Source: Synechococcus sp. HK05 (GTDB lineage: Bacteria; Cyanobacteriota; Cyanobacteriia; PCC-6307; Cyanobiaceae). Taken from it: a DNA stretch of 64,000 bases. The stretch spans positions 419,640 through 483,639 of the forward strand of contig NZ_JAHRXJ010000004.1 of the NCBI RefSeq assembly GCF_019104765.1, given 5' to 3'. Positions 40,694-53,005 of this stretch are shown here, piece by piece. Made by a program: the position numbers and the translations under genes. Below the pieces are notes generated by a model, which was not told where the DNA came from, did no database searches, and saw only the letters and a list, made by a program, of their open reading frames with translations. The number at the start of each line of letters is the position of its first letter. Within the stretch, counting starts at the first letter, position 1.

Positions 40694-41695
40694 TTAGCGC
40701 GGGGGAATGCCGTAGCGCTGGCGCAGCTCCTCCACGGGCACGGCCGCATCGGCGAACAGATCCCAGTCGCCGATCAGGTTGTGGTTCATCTGCAGACCGC
40801 GCTCCAATCCCTGGAACAGCACATCGGGATCGAGGTCGTTCTGATGGTCGCCGGTTTCGATCGGCACCACCGAGCGCCCCAACTGGAATTCCGCCAGCAC
40901 CAACAGGATCGAGAAGAAGGGATCACTCTCCCGGCTCATCCCGGCCTGCAGACCAGCCACGCCACCCTCCTCGGCTGGGCTGGTGCCGTAACCACCCAGC
41001 ACATGCATGCAGTCATGCCGGGCGATCGGCGGCGGCGGGCCGCCCGGTTCACCCGGCACCGAGAACCCGTTGGTGGTGATGAACTGGATGTAGGCATGTC
41101 CCAGTGTTCCCGCGGGCAATGTGCCGAGGGCGCGGTAGCGGGCAGCGAGGGCCGGATCGTTCTGCTTGAGCGCATAGCGGGCCAGCTGCATCGCCGCTTC
41201 CAGGCGACCCCGGCCCAGGAAATCACGCACCGCCCCGGCCAGGAAGCCGCGGCGGGCCATATCCAGCCGCACCAGCCCCATGCGCTCGTGCACGAGGTTG
41301 GCGTAGGTGTTCACCACCGCCTCACCAACTCCGAGTGCCGCCGCGGCCCGGCGCAGGTAGGCCAGGCGCTCCTCAGTGAGCTGGCCGTCCATCAGCGCCA
41401 CCACGGTCATGCCGCGGAGGATGCGCTCACGCCAGATCGGATCGGTGATCTGCTCCGCGACGGCTTCGGGTGTGAGCGGCGTAAGGGTGTCGAGATCGAT
41501 CTGGGGCTGATGGGCAAGGTGATCGCGAATGGCCTCGATCGTGCGGCGCTCCGCCGGATCAATCTCGGGGCCTCCGCCACAGGCTTGGGCTACACCCAGC
41601 AATCCCCCGAGAGCGCAGCGGGCGGTGGCTTCATCGGGCCGCAGAGAGGGATCGGTGATCGAGCCCATCGGCGCTGGAGCAACAGCAGGTGCCAT
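40694..41695 (-). CDS. Coq4-like protein with N-terminal TerB-like domain
   Basis: A 333-residue protein. Residues about 20-150 look like a TerB-type helical bundle (RCALGGLLGVAQACGGG, MTVVALMDGQLTEERLAYLRRAAAALG). From about 185 a Coq4-type region has ALAARYRALGTLPAGTLGHAY and the metal motif HDCMH (227-231) in IARHDCMHVLGGYGTSPAEE. Coq4 helps quinone synthesis in eukaryotes and proteobacteria, and is unexpected next to plastoquinone metabolism, so the role here is open. ATG 41695 is chosen over an in-frame TTG two codons earlier. Confidence 0.7.
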   Translation of the reverse strand: MAPAVAPAPMGSITDPSLRPDEATARCALGGLLGVAQACGGGPEIDPAERRTIEAIRDHLAHQPQIDLDTLTPLTPEAVAEQITDPIWRERILRGMTVVALMDGQLTEERLAYLRRAAAALGVGEAVVNTYANLVHERMGLVRLDMARRGFLAGAVRDFLGRGRLEAAMQLARYALKQNDPALAARYRALGTLPAGTLGHAYIQFITTNGFSVPGEPGGPPPPIARHDCMHVLGGYGTSPAEEGGVAGLQAGMSRESDPFFSILLVLAEFQLGRSVVPIETGDHQNDLDPDVLFQGLERGLQMNHNLIGDWDLFADAAVPVEELRQRYGIPPR

Positions 41696-41699
41696 CCAC

Positions 41700-41745
41700 A
41701 AAAAAACCGCTCTGCCCGGTAGCTAGCCACGGGCGGTAGAGCGGT
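41700..41745 (-). terminator. Rho-independent terminator of the AGCS gene
   Basis: On the minus strand ACCGCTCT-(ACCGCCCG)-loop-CGGGC-AGAGCGGT forms a strong stem (plus-strand 41706-41718 and 41730-41745) followed by a run of seven T (41700-41706). It ends the symporter transcript just before the start of the Coq4-like gene. Confidence 0.85.
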
Positions 41746-41769
41746 CAATGGAGATGGATCCCGGCGGGC

Positions 41770-43134
41770 TTAGTCGCGGAAACGAGCGGCGCTGAAGTCG
41801 TAGCGGCGGGTGAGTTGGAACACGGTGCCGCTGAGCAGCAGCAGGCTGATCAGGTTGGGGATCGCCATCAGGCCGTTAAGGATGTCGGCCACGGTCCACA
41901 CCAGATCAAAACTGGCGACCGCACCGATCACCACCACCGCCACCCACACCAGGCGGAAGGGTTTGATCCCTTTCACGCCCACGAGAAACTCAAGGCAACG
42001 CTCGCTGTAGTAACCCCAGCCGAGGATCGTGGTGGCGGTGAAGAACACCGTGCCGAAGGTCACCAGCCAGGCGCCGCCGGGCAGACCCCAGTCGAACGCC
42101 GCCATGGTGAGTGCCACTCCCGTGGGGGTATCCACGCCTTCCATCGGCAACCAAGCGCCGCTGGTCACGATCACCAAGGCCGTCATCGTGCAGACGATGA
42201 TCGTGTCGATGAAGGTGCCGAGCATGGCCACCGAACCCTGCAGCACAGGATCACCGGGTTTGGCCGCGGCCTGGGCAATGGGGGCCGTGCCCAGGCCGGC
42301 TTCGTTGGAGAACACACCGCGGGCAATGCCCTTCTGAATCATCACGCCGAGGGCGCCGCCGGCCAGGGCCTGAGCGCTGAAGGCGTCGTGGAGGATCAGC
42401 GAGAGGGCTGCCGGAATCTCCGCCATGTGCGACAACAGGATCGTGGCTGCACCACCCACGTAGATCACCGCCATAAACGGCACCACAGCGGAGGCCACAC
42501 GGCCGATGCGCTCAATGCCGCCAATGATCACGGCGAAGGTGATCGCCGCAAACACAATCCCGGTGGCTAAAGGCGGAACGCCCAGAGAAATATTCAGGGC
42601 TTTGGCGAGCTCATGGGCCTGCACCCCGTTGCCGATGCCGAAACCAGCCAAGGTGCCAAACACGGCGAACAGCACCGCCAGCCAGTTCCATGCCGGGCCG
42701 AGGCCATTGCGGATCACGTACATCGGTCCGCCGACGTGTTCACCCAGCTCGTCAACCTCGCGGTGGTGCACAGCGAGGAGCGACTCGGCGTACTTGGTGG
42801 CCATGCCCACCAGGGCGATCAGCCACATCCAGAACACGGCTCCAGGGCCACCGACGCCAATGGCGCCGGCCACACCCGCCACGTTGCCGGTGCCGATCGT
42901 GGCCGCCAAGGCCGTCATCAACGACTGAAAGGCGCTGACGTCACCTTCACCGCCGGAGTGGCGGATCGAACGCAAGGTTTGCCGCACCGCAAAGCCGATG
43001 CGCCGCAGAGGCATCAACCGCAGCCCCAGCAAGAGATACAAGCCGGTGAGGCCAATCAACCAGAGGGTGATCGGCCCCCACACGACGCTATTGATTTGAT
43101 CCAGCAGGTCTTTCAACGGGCCTCCCGCAGCCAA
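41770..43134 (-). CDS. Sodium:alanine symporter (AGCS family)
   Basis: A 454-residue membrane protein with about 11 helices. Family motifs ATIGTGNVAGVAGAIGVGGPGAVFWMW, the EVDELGEHVGGPMYV loop, GIARGVFSNEAGLGTAPIAQAAA and the SGAWLP region are all visible. It takes up alanine, glycine or similar small amino acids with Na+. TTG 43134 is the annotated start; a clear terminator follows it on the minus strand. Confidence 0.92.
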   Translation of the reverse strand: MAAGGPLKDLLDQINSVVWGPITLWLIGLTGLYLLLGLRLMPLRRIGFAVRQTLRSIRHSGGEGDVSAFQSLMTALAATIGTGNVAGVAGAIGVGGPGAVFWMWLIALVGMATKYAESLLAVHHREVDELGEHVGGPMYVIRNGLGPAWNWLAVLFAVFGTLAGFGIGNGVQAHELAKALNISLGVPPLATGIVFAAITFAVIIGGIERIGRVASAVVPFMAVIYVGGAATILLSHMAEIPAALSLILHDAFSAQALAGGALGVMIQKGIARGVFSNEAGLGTAPIAQAAAKPGDPVLQGSVAMLGTFIDTIIVCTMTALVIVTSGAWLPMEGVDTPTGVALTMAAFDWGLPGGAWLVTFGTVFFTATTILGWGYYSERCLEFLVGVKGIKPFRLVWVAVVVIGAVASFDLVWTVADILNGLMAIPNLISLLLLSGTVFQLTRRYDFSAARFRD

Positions 43135-43165
43135 ACTTGCGGGATCGTGTCACATCTGCAGCAAC

Positions 43166-43858
43166 TCAGCTGTTGGGGCTGAGTGCTTCGAAACGGAACA
43201 CCTGACGGCCGGCCGGTGTGTCACCGAAGGCCTCGGTCTCCACCACACGCTCACTCAGCACCCACGGACCTTCACCAGCGAGGGGCACGAACGTGTCGGT
43301 GAAGGTGCTCTTGCCACCGCGGGCGGCGCCGCTGGCGGGATCGGCGTATTGGCTGGTGTAGCTGTGGCTGAGGTAGCCACTGCCCGTGTCGGTGGTGCTT
43401 TCGGTGAAGATCGTCACCACGGTGCCGTGGATGTGGCGGTGCACCATCGTCACCACGTCGTTGTTGATGCGGTAACGATCGCCGGCGTTCTTGCCGCCCA
43501 CGATCACCTCAGTGCCCACGGCATCGGTGTCACCGGCAGTGAAGGTGTTCTCACCGTGGGTCTGCTCGAAGCTGCGGCGCACGCGGTGGATGCACACCTC
43601 CCAGAGCTGGGAGGCAATCGCCTTGTGGATCTCTTCGTTGTCGATGCCTTCCACCTGGGCCTTCAGATCAGCGCCCACCTTGAAGGTGCCTTCCACCCGC
43701 TGGTCGCCCTGCTCCCACACGCAGCGGCCGCTGTAGCCAGCAAAGCCAGGCGCCCAGGTGTAGCGGTTCTCGTAGGCGGCGCGGAAGGCAGCGGTGCAAT
43801 CGCTGCCGGCGGTGATCGCGGCGGGGCTGGGGGCGAGGGTCACGGCAATGTCAGGCAC
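43166..43858 (-). CDS. DUF3386 protein
   Basis: A 230-residue soluble protein of a cyanobacterial family (DUF3386): AAYENRYTWAPGFAGYSGRCVWEQ, EGTFKVGADLKAQVEGIDNEE, INNDVVTMVHRHIHGTVVTIFTES and DTFVPLAGEGPWVLSERVVE. The family has no established function. It may be co-transcribed with the AGCS symporter 31 nt downstream. Confidence 0.75.
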   Translation of the reverse strand: MPDIAVTLAPSPAAITAGSDCTAAFRAAYENRYTWAPGFAGYSGRCVWEQGDQRVEGTFKVGADLKAQVEGIDNEEIHKAIASQLWEVCIHRVRRSFEQTHGENTFTAGDTDAVGTEVIVGGKNAGDRYRINNDVVTMVHRHIHGTVVTIFTESTTDTGSGYLSHSYTSQYADPASGAARGGKSTFTDTFVPLAGEGPWVLSERVVETEAFGDTPAGRQVFRFEALSPNS

Positions 43859-44004
43859 GGGGTTTTCAGGCTACGGGGTTGAGCTGGGCGCCTGCCTATG
43901 GAAGACATAGACCTGACGGTTCATCCCAGCCACCGGCGACTGGAACCCGATCCACGCAGCCCGAACATCCCGCACGCACTAGTGAAGTGAGGCGGCTACC
44001 CCCC

Positions 44005-47298
<3,294 letters not shown>

Positions 47299-47380
47299 GG
47301 GCGGATGTCCGACAGGCAAACCTCCCTACCCTCTCACGCGGGCGCGGCTACTCTGATTTCAAGCAAGTGATGAAGCCGGC

Positions 47381-48016
47381 ATGAGCGAACTCCAGCGCCT
47401 GAAGGGGCTGCTGCCTCCCGAGATGCAGAGCTGGGTGTTTGTGGAAGCCGCCGCTTCGGCCGATCCGCCGCTGATCACCATCGAGGAGATCGGCCGCGAT
47501 GAGGTGGAGATTCAGCTCGACCTGCAGAAGTGGGATGAGCTGGCGATCGACCACCGCAACCTGCTCTTCTGGCATGAGGTGGGCCGCATCCAGAACGACG
47601 CCGTGCCCCGCGACGGCTGGGAGATGGCGGCCCTGGCGATCGGCTTGGGCGGTGCGATCGGTGAGCTGTGGGTGCAGGACGGCCTGCTGCTGCTGATGGC
47701 CCTCGGCCTCTCCGGCTTCGCCGGCTACCGCCTTTATCTGAAAAACAATTCCGAGAAGCGCCTGCAAGACGCCATCGCTGCCGACGAGCGGGCCATCGAT
47801 CTGGCCTGCCGCTTCGGCTACAGCCTGCCCAATGCCTACAAGAGCCTGGGCGGCGCCCTGAAGGAGCTGGTGGAGCAGACCCGCAAAAAGAAAAAGCGCG
47901 GCTTCTACGAAGACCGGCTAGAGGCGCTGCGCAAGAGTGCTGGTAAGGCCCGCGCCGAGATGGCGCAACAACAGGGGTCCCGTCAATCCGTGAGCAGCGA
48001 GAACGTGTATGGCTGA
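47381..48016 (+). CDS. DUF3318 membrane protein
   Basis: A 211-residue protein. The N-terminal domain has LLPPEMQSWVFVEAAASADPPLITIEEI, a hydrophobic stretch (MAALAIGLGGAIGELWVQDGLLLLMALGLSG) follows and the C-terminus is basic and helical (RLQDAIAADERAIDLACRFGY). The pattern fits DUF3318, a cyanobacterial family. It is divergent from carB and overlaps rsfS by 8 nt. Confidence 0.8.
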   Translation: MSELQRLKGLLPPEMQSWVFVEAAASADPPLITIEEIGRDEVEIQLDLQKWDELAIDHRNLLFWHEVGRIQNDAVPRDGWEMAALAIGLGGAIGELWVQDGLLLLMALGLSGFAGYRLYLKNNSEKRLQDAIAADERAIDLACRFGYSLPNAYKSLGGALKELVEQTRKKKKRGFYEDRLEALRKSAGKARAEMAQQQGSRQSVSSENVYG

Positions 48017-48443
48017 GGCCGTGAGCCCCGAAAAACCCAGCCCCGACCCCAGCCGCCCCCGGCTCAACCTCGACGACAGCCATCAGCTCGCCCTGCTGGC
48101 CGCGGAAGCCTGCGACGACCGCAAGGCCGGCGACATCGTGCTGCTGCGGGTGGAGGAGATCTCCTCGATCGCCGACTGGTTCGTGATCGCCACCGGCTTC
48201 TCCGATGTGCAGGTGCGCGCCATCGCCCGCTCGGTGGAAGACAAGATCGAGGAGGAAAGCGGCGGCCGCCTGCCCCTGCGCAAAGAGGGCCTCAAGGAAG
48301 GGCGCTGGATCCTGCTGGATTACGGCGAGGTGATCGTGCACGCCCTCACCCCCGATGAGCGCAGCTACTACGACCTCGAATCCTTCTGGGGCCACGGCGA
48401 GAAGGAGGTGTTTCTAGGGTCGGAATCAGCACCGCCGGCCTGA
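48009..48443 (+). CDS. rsfS: Ribosomal silencing factor
   Basis: A 144-residue protein with the RsfS (YbeB/Iojap) domain: CDDRKAGDIVLLRVEEISSIADWFVIATGFSDVQVRAIARSVEDKIEEE, then EGRWILLDYGEVIVHALTPDERSYYDLESFWG. It binds ribosomal protein uL14 and blocks subunit joining when cells starve. It overlaps the DUF3318 gene by 8 nt and precedes the CGLD27 gene by 12 nt, so the run is probably one transcript. Confidence 0.93.
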   Translation: MAEAVSPEKPSPDPSRPRLNLDDSHQLALLAAEACDDRKAGDIVLLRVEEISSIADWFVIATGFSDVQVRAIARSVEDKIEEESGGRLPLRKEGLKEGRWILLDYGEVIVHALTPDERSYYDLESFWGHGEKEVFLGSESAPPA

Positions 48444-48455
48444 GGCCGGGCCCCG

Positions 48456-48989
48456 ATGGCCGGCAACGAACCAGCGCGTGATCGGAGCGCACCAAACCTC
48501 CGCTCAACGGTGTGTCCGGTGCCGCGGGAGCAACGACCCCTAGAGCAATACAAGGAGCTGCAGGCCAGCTGGTTTTTCGTATGGCCGCATAACGGCGATC
48601 GGGGTTTGGCCACGCCGCTGATTCGCGCCTGGCTGATCGTGCTGCCGCTCACCATGCTTGTGGCCAGCGGCAGCGTGCCCCTGCGCCACAACTTGCCCCA
48701 GCTGGTGGTAGCGGGTGCGGTGGCGGGCCTGGTGGTGCCGATGTTGCTGCTGGTGCGGCAATGGCTGGGCTGGACCACCCTGCAGCGCCGCTTGATGGCC
48801 ACCTCGGTGGAATACGAGGAATCGGGCTGGTACGACGGACAGGTTTGGGAGAAGCCGGTGGAGTGGCGCCAACAGGATCTGCTGGTGGCCACCCACGAGG
48901 TGAAGCCTGTGCTCTGGCGGCTGCAGCAAGCCATGGCGATCATTGCCGCACTGATGCTGGTGGGGGCGAGCCTCTGTCAGGCTCTTTGA
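48456..48989 (+). CDS. CGLD27-family membrane protein
   Basis: A 177-residue protein of the CGLD27 family, conserved in cyanobacteria and plastids. CPVPREQRPLEQYKELQASWFFVWP is its hallmark, followed by two or three helices (LIVLPLTMLVASG, LVVAGAVAGLVVPMLLLVRQWLG) and the segment SVEYEESGWYDGQVWEKPVEWRQQDLLV. Linked to photosynthetic function in algae and plants; the biochemical role is not settled. Confidence 0.85.
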   Translation: MAGNEPARDRSAPNLRSTVCPVPREQRPLEQYKELQASWFFVWPHNGDRGLATPLIRAWLIVLPLTMLVASGSVPLRHNLPQLVVAGAVAGLVVPMLLLVRQWLGWTTLQRRLMATSVEYEESGWYDGQVWEKPVEWRQQDLLVATHEVKPVLWRLQQAMAIIAALMLVGASLCQAL

Positions 48990-49010
48990 GCGATCGGGCC
49001 TGAGCCCTGC

Positions 49011-49991
49011 ATGAGCTTCTCGAGCAGCTTCGGAACCAGCGGACGCCCAAGCGTGCCGCCCCTCGAGGTGCGTCTCACCCGCAATGGCATCCATGAGTCG
49101 CTGCACCGGGTGCATGCGGTGGTGTGTGACCAGCGCGGCCGGGTGCTGATGCGCGCCGGCGATCCCCAACAACTCAGCTTCATCCGCTCGGCGCTCAAGC
49201 CCTTCCAGGCCCAGGTGTTCGTGAGCAGCGGCGCCGCCGATCAGGGCAACCACGACGACCGCGCCCTGGCGATCGCCTGCGCCTCCCACGCCGGAGAAGC
49301 CGAACAGGCCCGTGAAGCCTTCAAGATCCTGTGGAAATCGGATCTCGAAAGCGAGCAATTGCAGTGCCCTACGCCAAAGGGCCGCCAAAGCCCGCTGGAG
49401 CACAACTGCTCGGGCAAACACGCCGCCTTCCTGGCCACCTGCAAACGCATGCAGTGGCCGCTGGAGAGCTACCTGCAGCTGGATCACCCCCTGCAGCAGC
49501 AGGTGGTCAAGCGGGTGGGCGAACTGCTCGGGATGCCCGCCGCTGAATTGCTGGCCGCCCGCGACGACTGCGGCGCCCCCACCCTGCAGCTACAGCTCTC
49601 CCAGATGGCGCTGCTCTTCGCCCACCTGGGCGCCAGCGAGCAGCCGGAACTGGAGCGGTTGAGCCGGGCGATGCTTGCCCACCCCGATCTGGTGGCCGGC
49701 GAAGGCCGCTTCGACACGGTGGTGATGCGCAGCGGCCACGGCCAAGTGCTGAGCAAAGGGGGCGCCGAAGGCATCCAGTGCCTCAGCCGCGTGGGCGAAG
49801 GCCTGGGCCTCGCCATCAAGGTGGAAGACGGCGCCAGCCGCGCCAAACACGCTGTGGCTCTGCACCTGATGCAACAGCTCGAGTGGCTCACGCCGATGAC
49901 CCTCGAGGAGCTCGGTCAGCAGTTCCTCCACCCCAACGAAGGCGTGAAGCTTGAGGTGAGCGGCGAACTGCGCTTCGACAACGGTCGCTGA
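49011..49991 (+). CDS. L-asparaginase II (thermolabile type)
   Basis: A 326-residue protein of the Rhizobium-type asparaginase II family. RNGIHESLHRVHAVVCDQRG, SALKPFQAQVFVSSGAAD, the CSGKHAAFLATC motif and DDCGAPTLQLQLSQMALLFA all match. It releases ammonia and aspartate from asparagine. It is unrelated to the classical type I/II E. coli enzymes. Last in a run of genes that starts with DUF3318. Confidence 0.9.
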   Translation: MSFSSSFGTSGRPSVPPLEVRLTRNGIHESLHRVHAVVCDQRGRVLMRAGDPQQLSFIRSALKPFQAQVFVSSGAADQGNHDDRALAIACASHAGEAEQAREAFKILWKSDLESEQLQCPTPKGRQSPLEHNCSGKHAAFLATCKRMQWPLESYLQLDHPLQQQVVKRVGELLGMPAAELLAARDDCGAPTLQLQLSQMALLFAHLGASEQPELERLSRAMLAHPDLVAGEGRFDTVVMRSGHGQVLSKGGAEGIQCLSRVGEGLGLAIKVEDGASRAKHAVALHLMQQLEWLTPMTLEELGQQFLHPNEGVKLEVSGELRFDNGR

Positions 49992-50077
49992 ACCCGGCCG
50001 GGCCCATCCTTCCGGGGGCTGTCCGCAGGTGCGCCCACATCTGGCGCAATGTGAGCCCACCCATGGACGCCCGTGAT

Positions 50078-50758
50078 TCAGGTGCCTGCGGCGTCGCGCT
50101 CGAACTGGGCAGCCGCCGCGAGGGTGGGCTCCACAGCGAACAGGGCTTCGGCGATGGCAGGGCTGATGGTGAACGTGTCGAGCCCTTCAGCCGCAAGGCG
50201 GGCCAGATCGCTGGGGGAGCGCAGGCTGGCCACCAGTAGCCGCAGCGGGGCGGCAGCCGGCCCATCGGGATCCTCCCGGTTGAGGGTCTCAACGATCCGC
50301 TGCATGCGGGTGAGCTCGGCGTGGCCATCGCGGCCCTGGTCGCTGATGCGGCCGAGGTAGGGAGCGATGTAATCGGCGCCGAGGGCGGAAGCCAGGAGCA
50401 CCTGGGCGGGTTCGTAGCAGGCGGTGAAGGTGATGGGGCAGCCCTCTGCGATCAAGGCTCCCGCGGCAGCGGCACCGGCGCGGGTGACCGGCAGCTTCAC
50501 CCAGATGCGGCCTGGAGCGAGCTTCGCCAGGGCGCGACCGCAGGCGAGCAGATCAGTGCCCCAGGCCTGCAGGTGCAGCTCCTGCACCCCCAGCTCCAGG
50601 GCCCGAGCCGTGAGCCCGGCGAGATGTTCGAGGTTGCAGGGCTGGGCGGCGCGGCGCAGCAGCGTGGGGTTGGTGGTGACACCGCGGAACAGACCGGAGG
50701 GCAGCCATTCAGCCCAGGCGCTGGGATCGGCACTGTCGAGGAGCAGACGCAAGGCCAT
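50078..50758 (-). CDS. Transaldolase / fructose-6-phosphate aldolase-like protein
   Basis: A 226-residue TIM barrel. LLLDSADPSAWAEWLPSGLFRGVTTNPTLL matches the N-terminus of small transaldolases; IWVKLPVT carries the Schiff-base Lys, and GADYIAPYLGRISDQGRDG, LRLLVASLRSPSDLARLAAEG and DTFTISPAIAEALF are other family segments. The size fits the fructose-6-phosphate aldolase/TalC group. ATG 50758 is chosen; longer in-frame forms have no family support. Confidence 0.85.
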   Translation of the reverse strand: MALRLLLDSADPSAWAEWLPSGLFRGVTTNPTLLRRAAQPCNLEHLAGLTARALELGVQELHLQAWGTDLLACGRALAKLAPGRIWVKLPVTRAGAAAAGALIAEGCPITFTACYEPAQVLLASALGADYIAPYLGRISDQGRDGHAELTRMQRIVETLNREDPDGPAAAPLRLLVASLRSPSDLARLAAEGLDTFTISPAIAEALFAVEPTLAAAAQFERDAAGT

Positions 50759-50865
50759 CGGCGGGGGCGCTGCCGCATCACAGCCACGTACAGCGGATCC
50801 CATGCTGCCGTCCATCACGAACACAAGCAGCCCAGACACCCTGCGATGTATAGTTCTTGGGTCGC

Positions 50866-50942
<77 letters not shown>

Positions 50943-50949
50943 CACCAAA

Positions 50950-50985
50950 AGCCCCGGCCATCGCAAGATCGGTCGGGGCTTTTTG
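50950..50985 (+). terminator. Rho-independent terminator after tRNA-Met
   Basis: AGCCCCGGCC (50950-50959) pairs with GGTCGGGGCT (50971-50980), one G-T, 11-nt loop, followed by TTTT. It starts 7 nt after the tRNA 3' end. Confidence 0.85.
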
Positions 50986-51042
50986 ATGTTCTGAGATCGC
51001 CCCCCTTGCGATTGCTCGTTCGGCGTTCCACTCCGCAAGCCC

Positions 51043-51216
51043 ATGGACAGCGCACCCACCACCACCTCGCTCGCCGACAAAGCCGCCGCCACCCATCCGC
51101 TGATCCTCGCGGCAGCACTGGTGTGGCTGAGCGTTGACCTGATCGGTGATGGACTGCTCGCCTTGCGCAGCCTGATCGCGAGCGCAACCAGCGAGCGCAC
51201 CGCCACACCCTCCTGA
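51043..51216 (+). CDS. Small single-span membrane protein
   Basis: A 57-residue protein, MDSAPTTTSLADKAAATHP, then a hydrophobic helix LILAAALVWLSVDLIGDGLLAL and a short tail. Its TGA overlaps the GMC gene start (TGATG), so the two are translationally coupled. It may anchor or assist the oxidoreductase. GC and codon usage are like the neighbours. Confidence 0.7.
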   Translation: MDSAPTTTSLADKAAATHPLILAAALVWLSVDLIGDGLLALRSLIASATSERTATPS

Positions 51217-52850
51217 TGGCCGACGCGATCGTGGTGGGCAGCGGCGCCAGCGGTGGCGTGGCGGCCCTGGCCCTGGCGGAAGCAGGACTGAGGGTCCTGG
51301 TGCTCGAAGCCGGCCCCGAGCTCAGCGCCCCGCGGGCCTTTGGCAGCGAACCGGCCAACAGCCTCAAGCGACTGGCCGCCGTGAGCAGCGGGCGCCAGAG
51401 CCTGGCCGCCCAGCACCCCGGCTACTGGAAGGCCAACCCCGATCTCTACGTGAACGAGTGGGAGAACCCCTACAGCACCCCAGACGGGCAGCCCTTCCTC
51501 TGGACCCGCGGCCGGCAGGTGGGCGGCAAAAGCCTCACCTGGGGCGGCATCACCCTGCGCCTCTCCGACGCTGAATTTCAAGCCGCGGAGCGCGATGGCC
51601 ATGGTGCGAGCTGGCCGATCCGCCATGCCGATCTCGCCCCTTACTACACACGCCTCGAAGCACTGCTGCAGATCCATGGCCAGTGCGATGGCCTGCCGCA
51701 ACTGCCCGACCCCAGCGGCGCCCCCAAGCCCGCCCTGGCGCTCACCCCGGCTGAACAGCATCTCCAGCGCTGCATCCAGCGCGATCTGGATTTACCCCTG
51801 ATTCCCTCGCGGGGCTTTGCGCTGCGCCGCCCCGCCGATGGTCCCTGGCCGCGCTCCTGCTCCCAGGGCGGAGCCCTGAAGGCGGCTCTTGCCACGGGGC
51901 GGGTGCAGCTGCAGAGCGAGGCGGTGGTGAGCCACGTGCAGGTGGATCCGCGCAGCGGGCGGGCCACCGGGGTTGAGTGGATCCACGGGCGCACCCGGCA
52001 GCGCCAGCGCAGCGAAGCGCCGCTAGTGGTGCTCTGCGCCTCCACGATCGAGAGCCTGCGGCTGCTGCTCCATTCCCAACAGGTGGGCGGTCTTGAGGAG
52101 GTGAGCGGCCTGCTGGGGCAGGGGCTGATGGATCACGTGTCGGCCAGTTGCTTCTTTGCACTGCCGGAGCAGCCAACACCGGGCGCCACGGAACTCTCGG
52201 GGGCCGGCAGCTGCTTCATCCCCAACACCGTGAACCTCGGCACACCCGGGAGCGACACCACCTCCTTTCGGCGCGGCTACGGCCTCTGGTGCGGCATCCA
52301 GCGCTTCGACCCTCCGCAACTGCTCAAGCGGCAACGCAACGCCGCCGTGGGCTTCCTGATCGGCCATGGCGAGGTGCTCAGCCGCCCGGAGAACGGCGTG
52401 AGCCTCCACGGCGAGCGCACGGATGCCTGGGGCATCCCCATCGCCCATATCCACTGCCGCTGGAGCGCCAACGAGCAGCGGATGGTGGAGCACATGCAGG
52501 CGCGTATGCAGGCGGTGGTGGACAGCGCAGGCGGCCGGATCGCGCCGCTGGCGGATCTGTTTGTGATGCCGCTGATCGAGCCGCTGGTGCGCGGCAGCCT
52601 GGCGATGGCGCCCGGTGCCGCACCACCCGGCTACTACATCCACGAGCTGGGGGGCGCCCCGATGGCCGCCAGCGAAGCGCAAGGGGTGCTCAACCACTGG
52701 AACCAGCTCTGGCGCACCCCCAACCTGCTGGTGTGCGACGGCAGCGCCTGGCCGAGCGCCGGCTGGCAGAGCCCCACGCTCACCACCATGGCCCTGAGCT
52801 GGCGCGCCTGCGCCCATGCCGCTGAGGCCCTGAAACGCGGTGAGCTTTAG
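51216..52850 (+). CDS. GMC-family FAD-dependent oxidoreductase
   Basis: A 544-residue flavoprotein. IVVGSGASGGVAALALAEAG is the FAD Rossmann loop, LWTRGRQVGGKSLTWGG the second GMC signature region, and the C-terminus has PNLLVCDGSAWPSAGWQSPTLTTMALSWRA. The family oxidises alcohols or sugars. There is no signal peptide. The substrate is unknown; the small membrane protein encoded immediately upstream may be a partner. Confidence 0.85.
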   Translation: MADAIVVGSGASGGVAALALAEAGLRVLVLEAGPELSAPRAFGSEPANSLKRLAAVSSGRQSLAAQHPGYWKANPDLYVNEWENPYSTPDGQPFLWTRGRQVGGKSLTWGGITLRLSDAEFQAAERDGHGASWPIRHADLAPYYTRLEALLQIHGQCDGLPQLPDPSGAPKPALALTPAEQHLQRCIQRDLDLPLIPSRGFALRRPADGPWPRSCSQGGALKAALATGRVQLQSEAVVSHVQVDPRSGRATGVEWIHGRTRQRQRSEAPLVVLCASTIESLRLLLHSQQVGGLEEVSGLLGQGLMDHVSASCFFALPEQPTPGATELSGAGSCFIPNTVNLGTPGSDTTSFRRGYGLWCGIQRFDPPQLLKRQRNAAVGFLIGHGEVLSRPENGVSLHGERTDAWGIPIAHIHCRWSANEQRMVEHMQARMQAVVDSAGGRIAPLADLFVMPLIEPLVRGSLAMAPGAAPPGYYIHELGGAPMAASEAQGVLNHWNQLWRTPNLLVCDGSAWPSAGWQSPTLTTMALSWRACAHAAEALKRGEL

Positions 52851-52878
52851 CTGACGGAGCCCGTGGTTTGGTTGCAAC

Positions 52879-52984
52879 CACCACATCGGTGGTGTTTGGC
52901 ACCCCGCACACTATGCAGGCGACCTTTCAACGGGTCGGGCAAGGGAGAAACACCAGGCGGGAGCTCGGCACTCCCGCTTTTTTG
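52879..52984 (+). ncRNA. Candidate structured small RNA ending in a terminator
   Basis: After the GMC stop come three hairpins in a row: CACCAC-N4-GTGGTG (52879-52894), CGACC-N8-GGTCG (52920-52937), and the terminator GCGGGAG-N7-CTCCCGC followed by TTTTTT (52957-52983). No gene fits here. It could be an independent small RNA or just the 3' end of the GMC messenger. No promoter consensus was identified. Confidence 0.4.
52957..52984 (+). terminator. Rho-independent terminator
   Basis: GCGGGAG (52957-52963) and CTCCCGC (52971-52977) with a 7-nt loop and a T run (52978-52983). It ends plus-strand transcription from the GMC region before the convergent DUF2811 gene. Confidence 0.85.
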
Positions 52985-53005
52985 TGTGCTGCGATCCGAC
53001 GCAGA

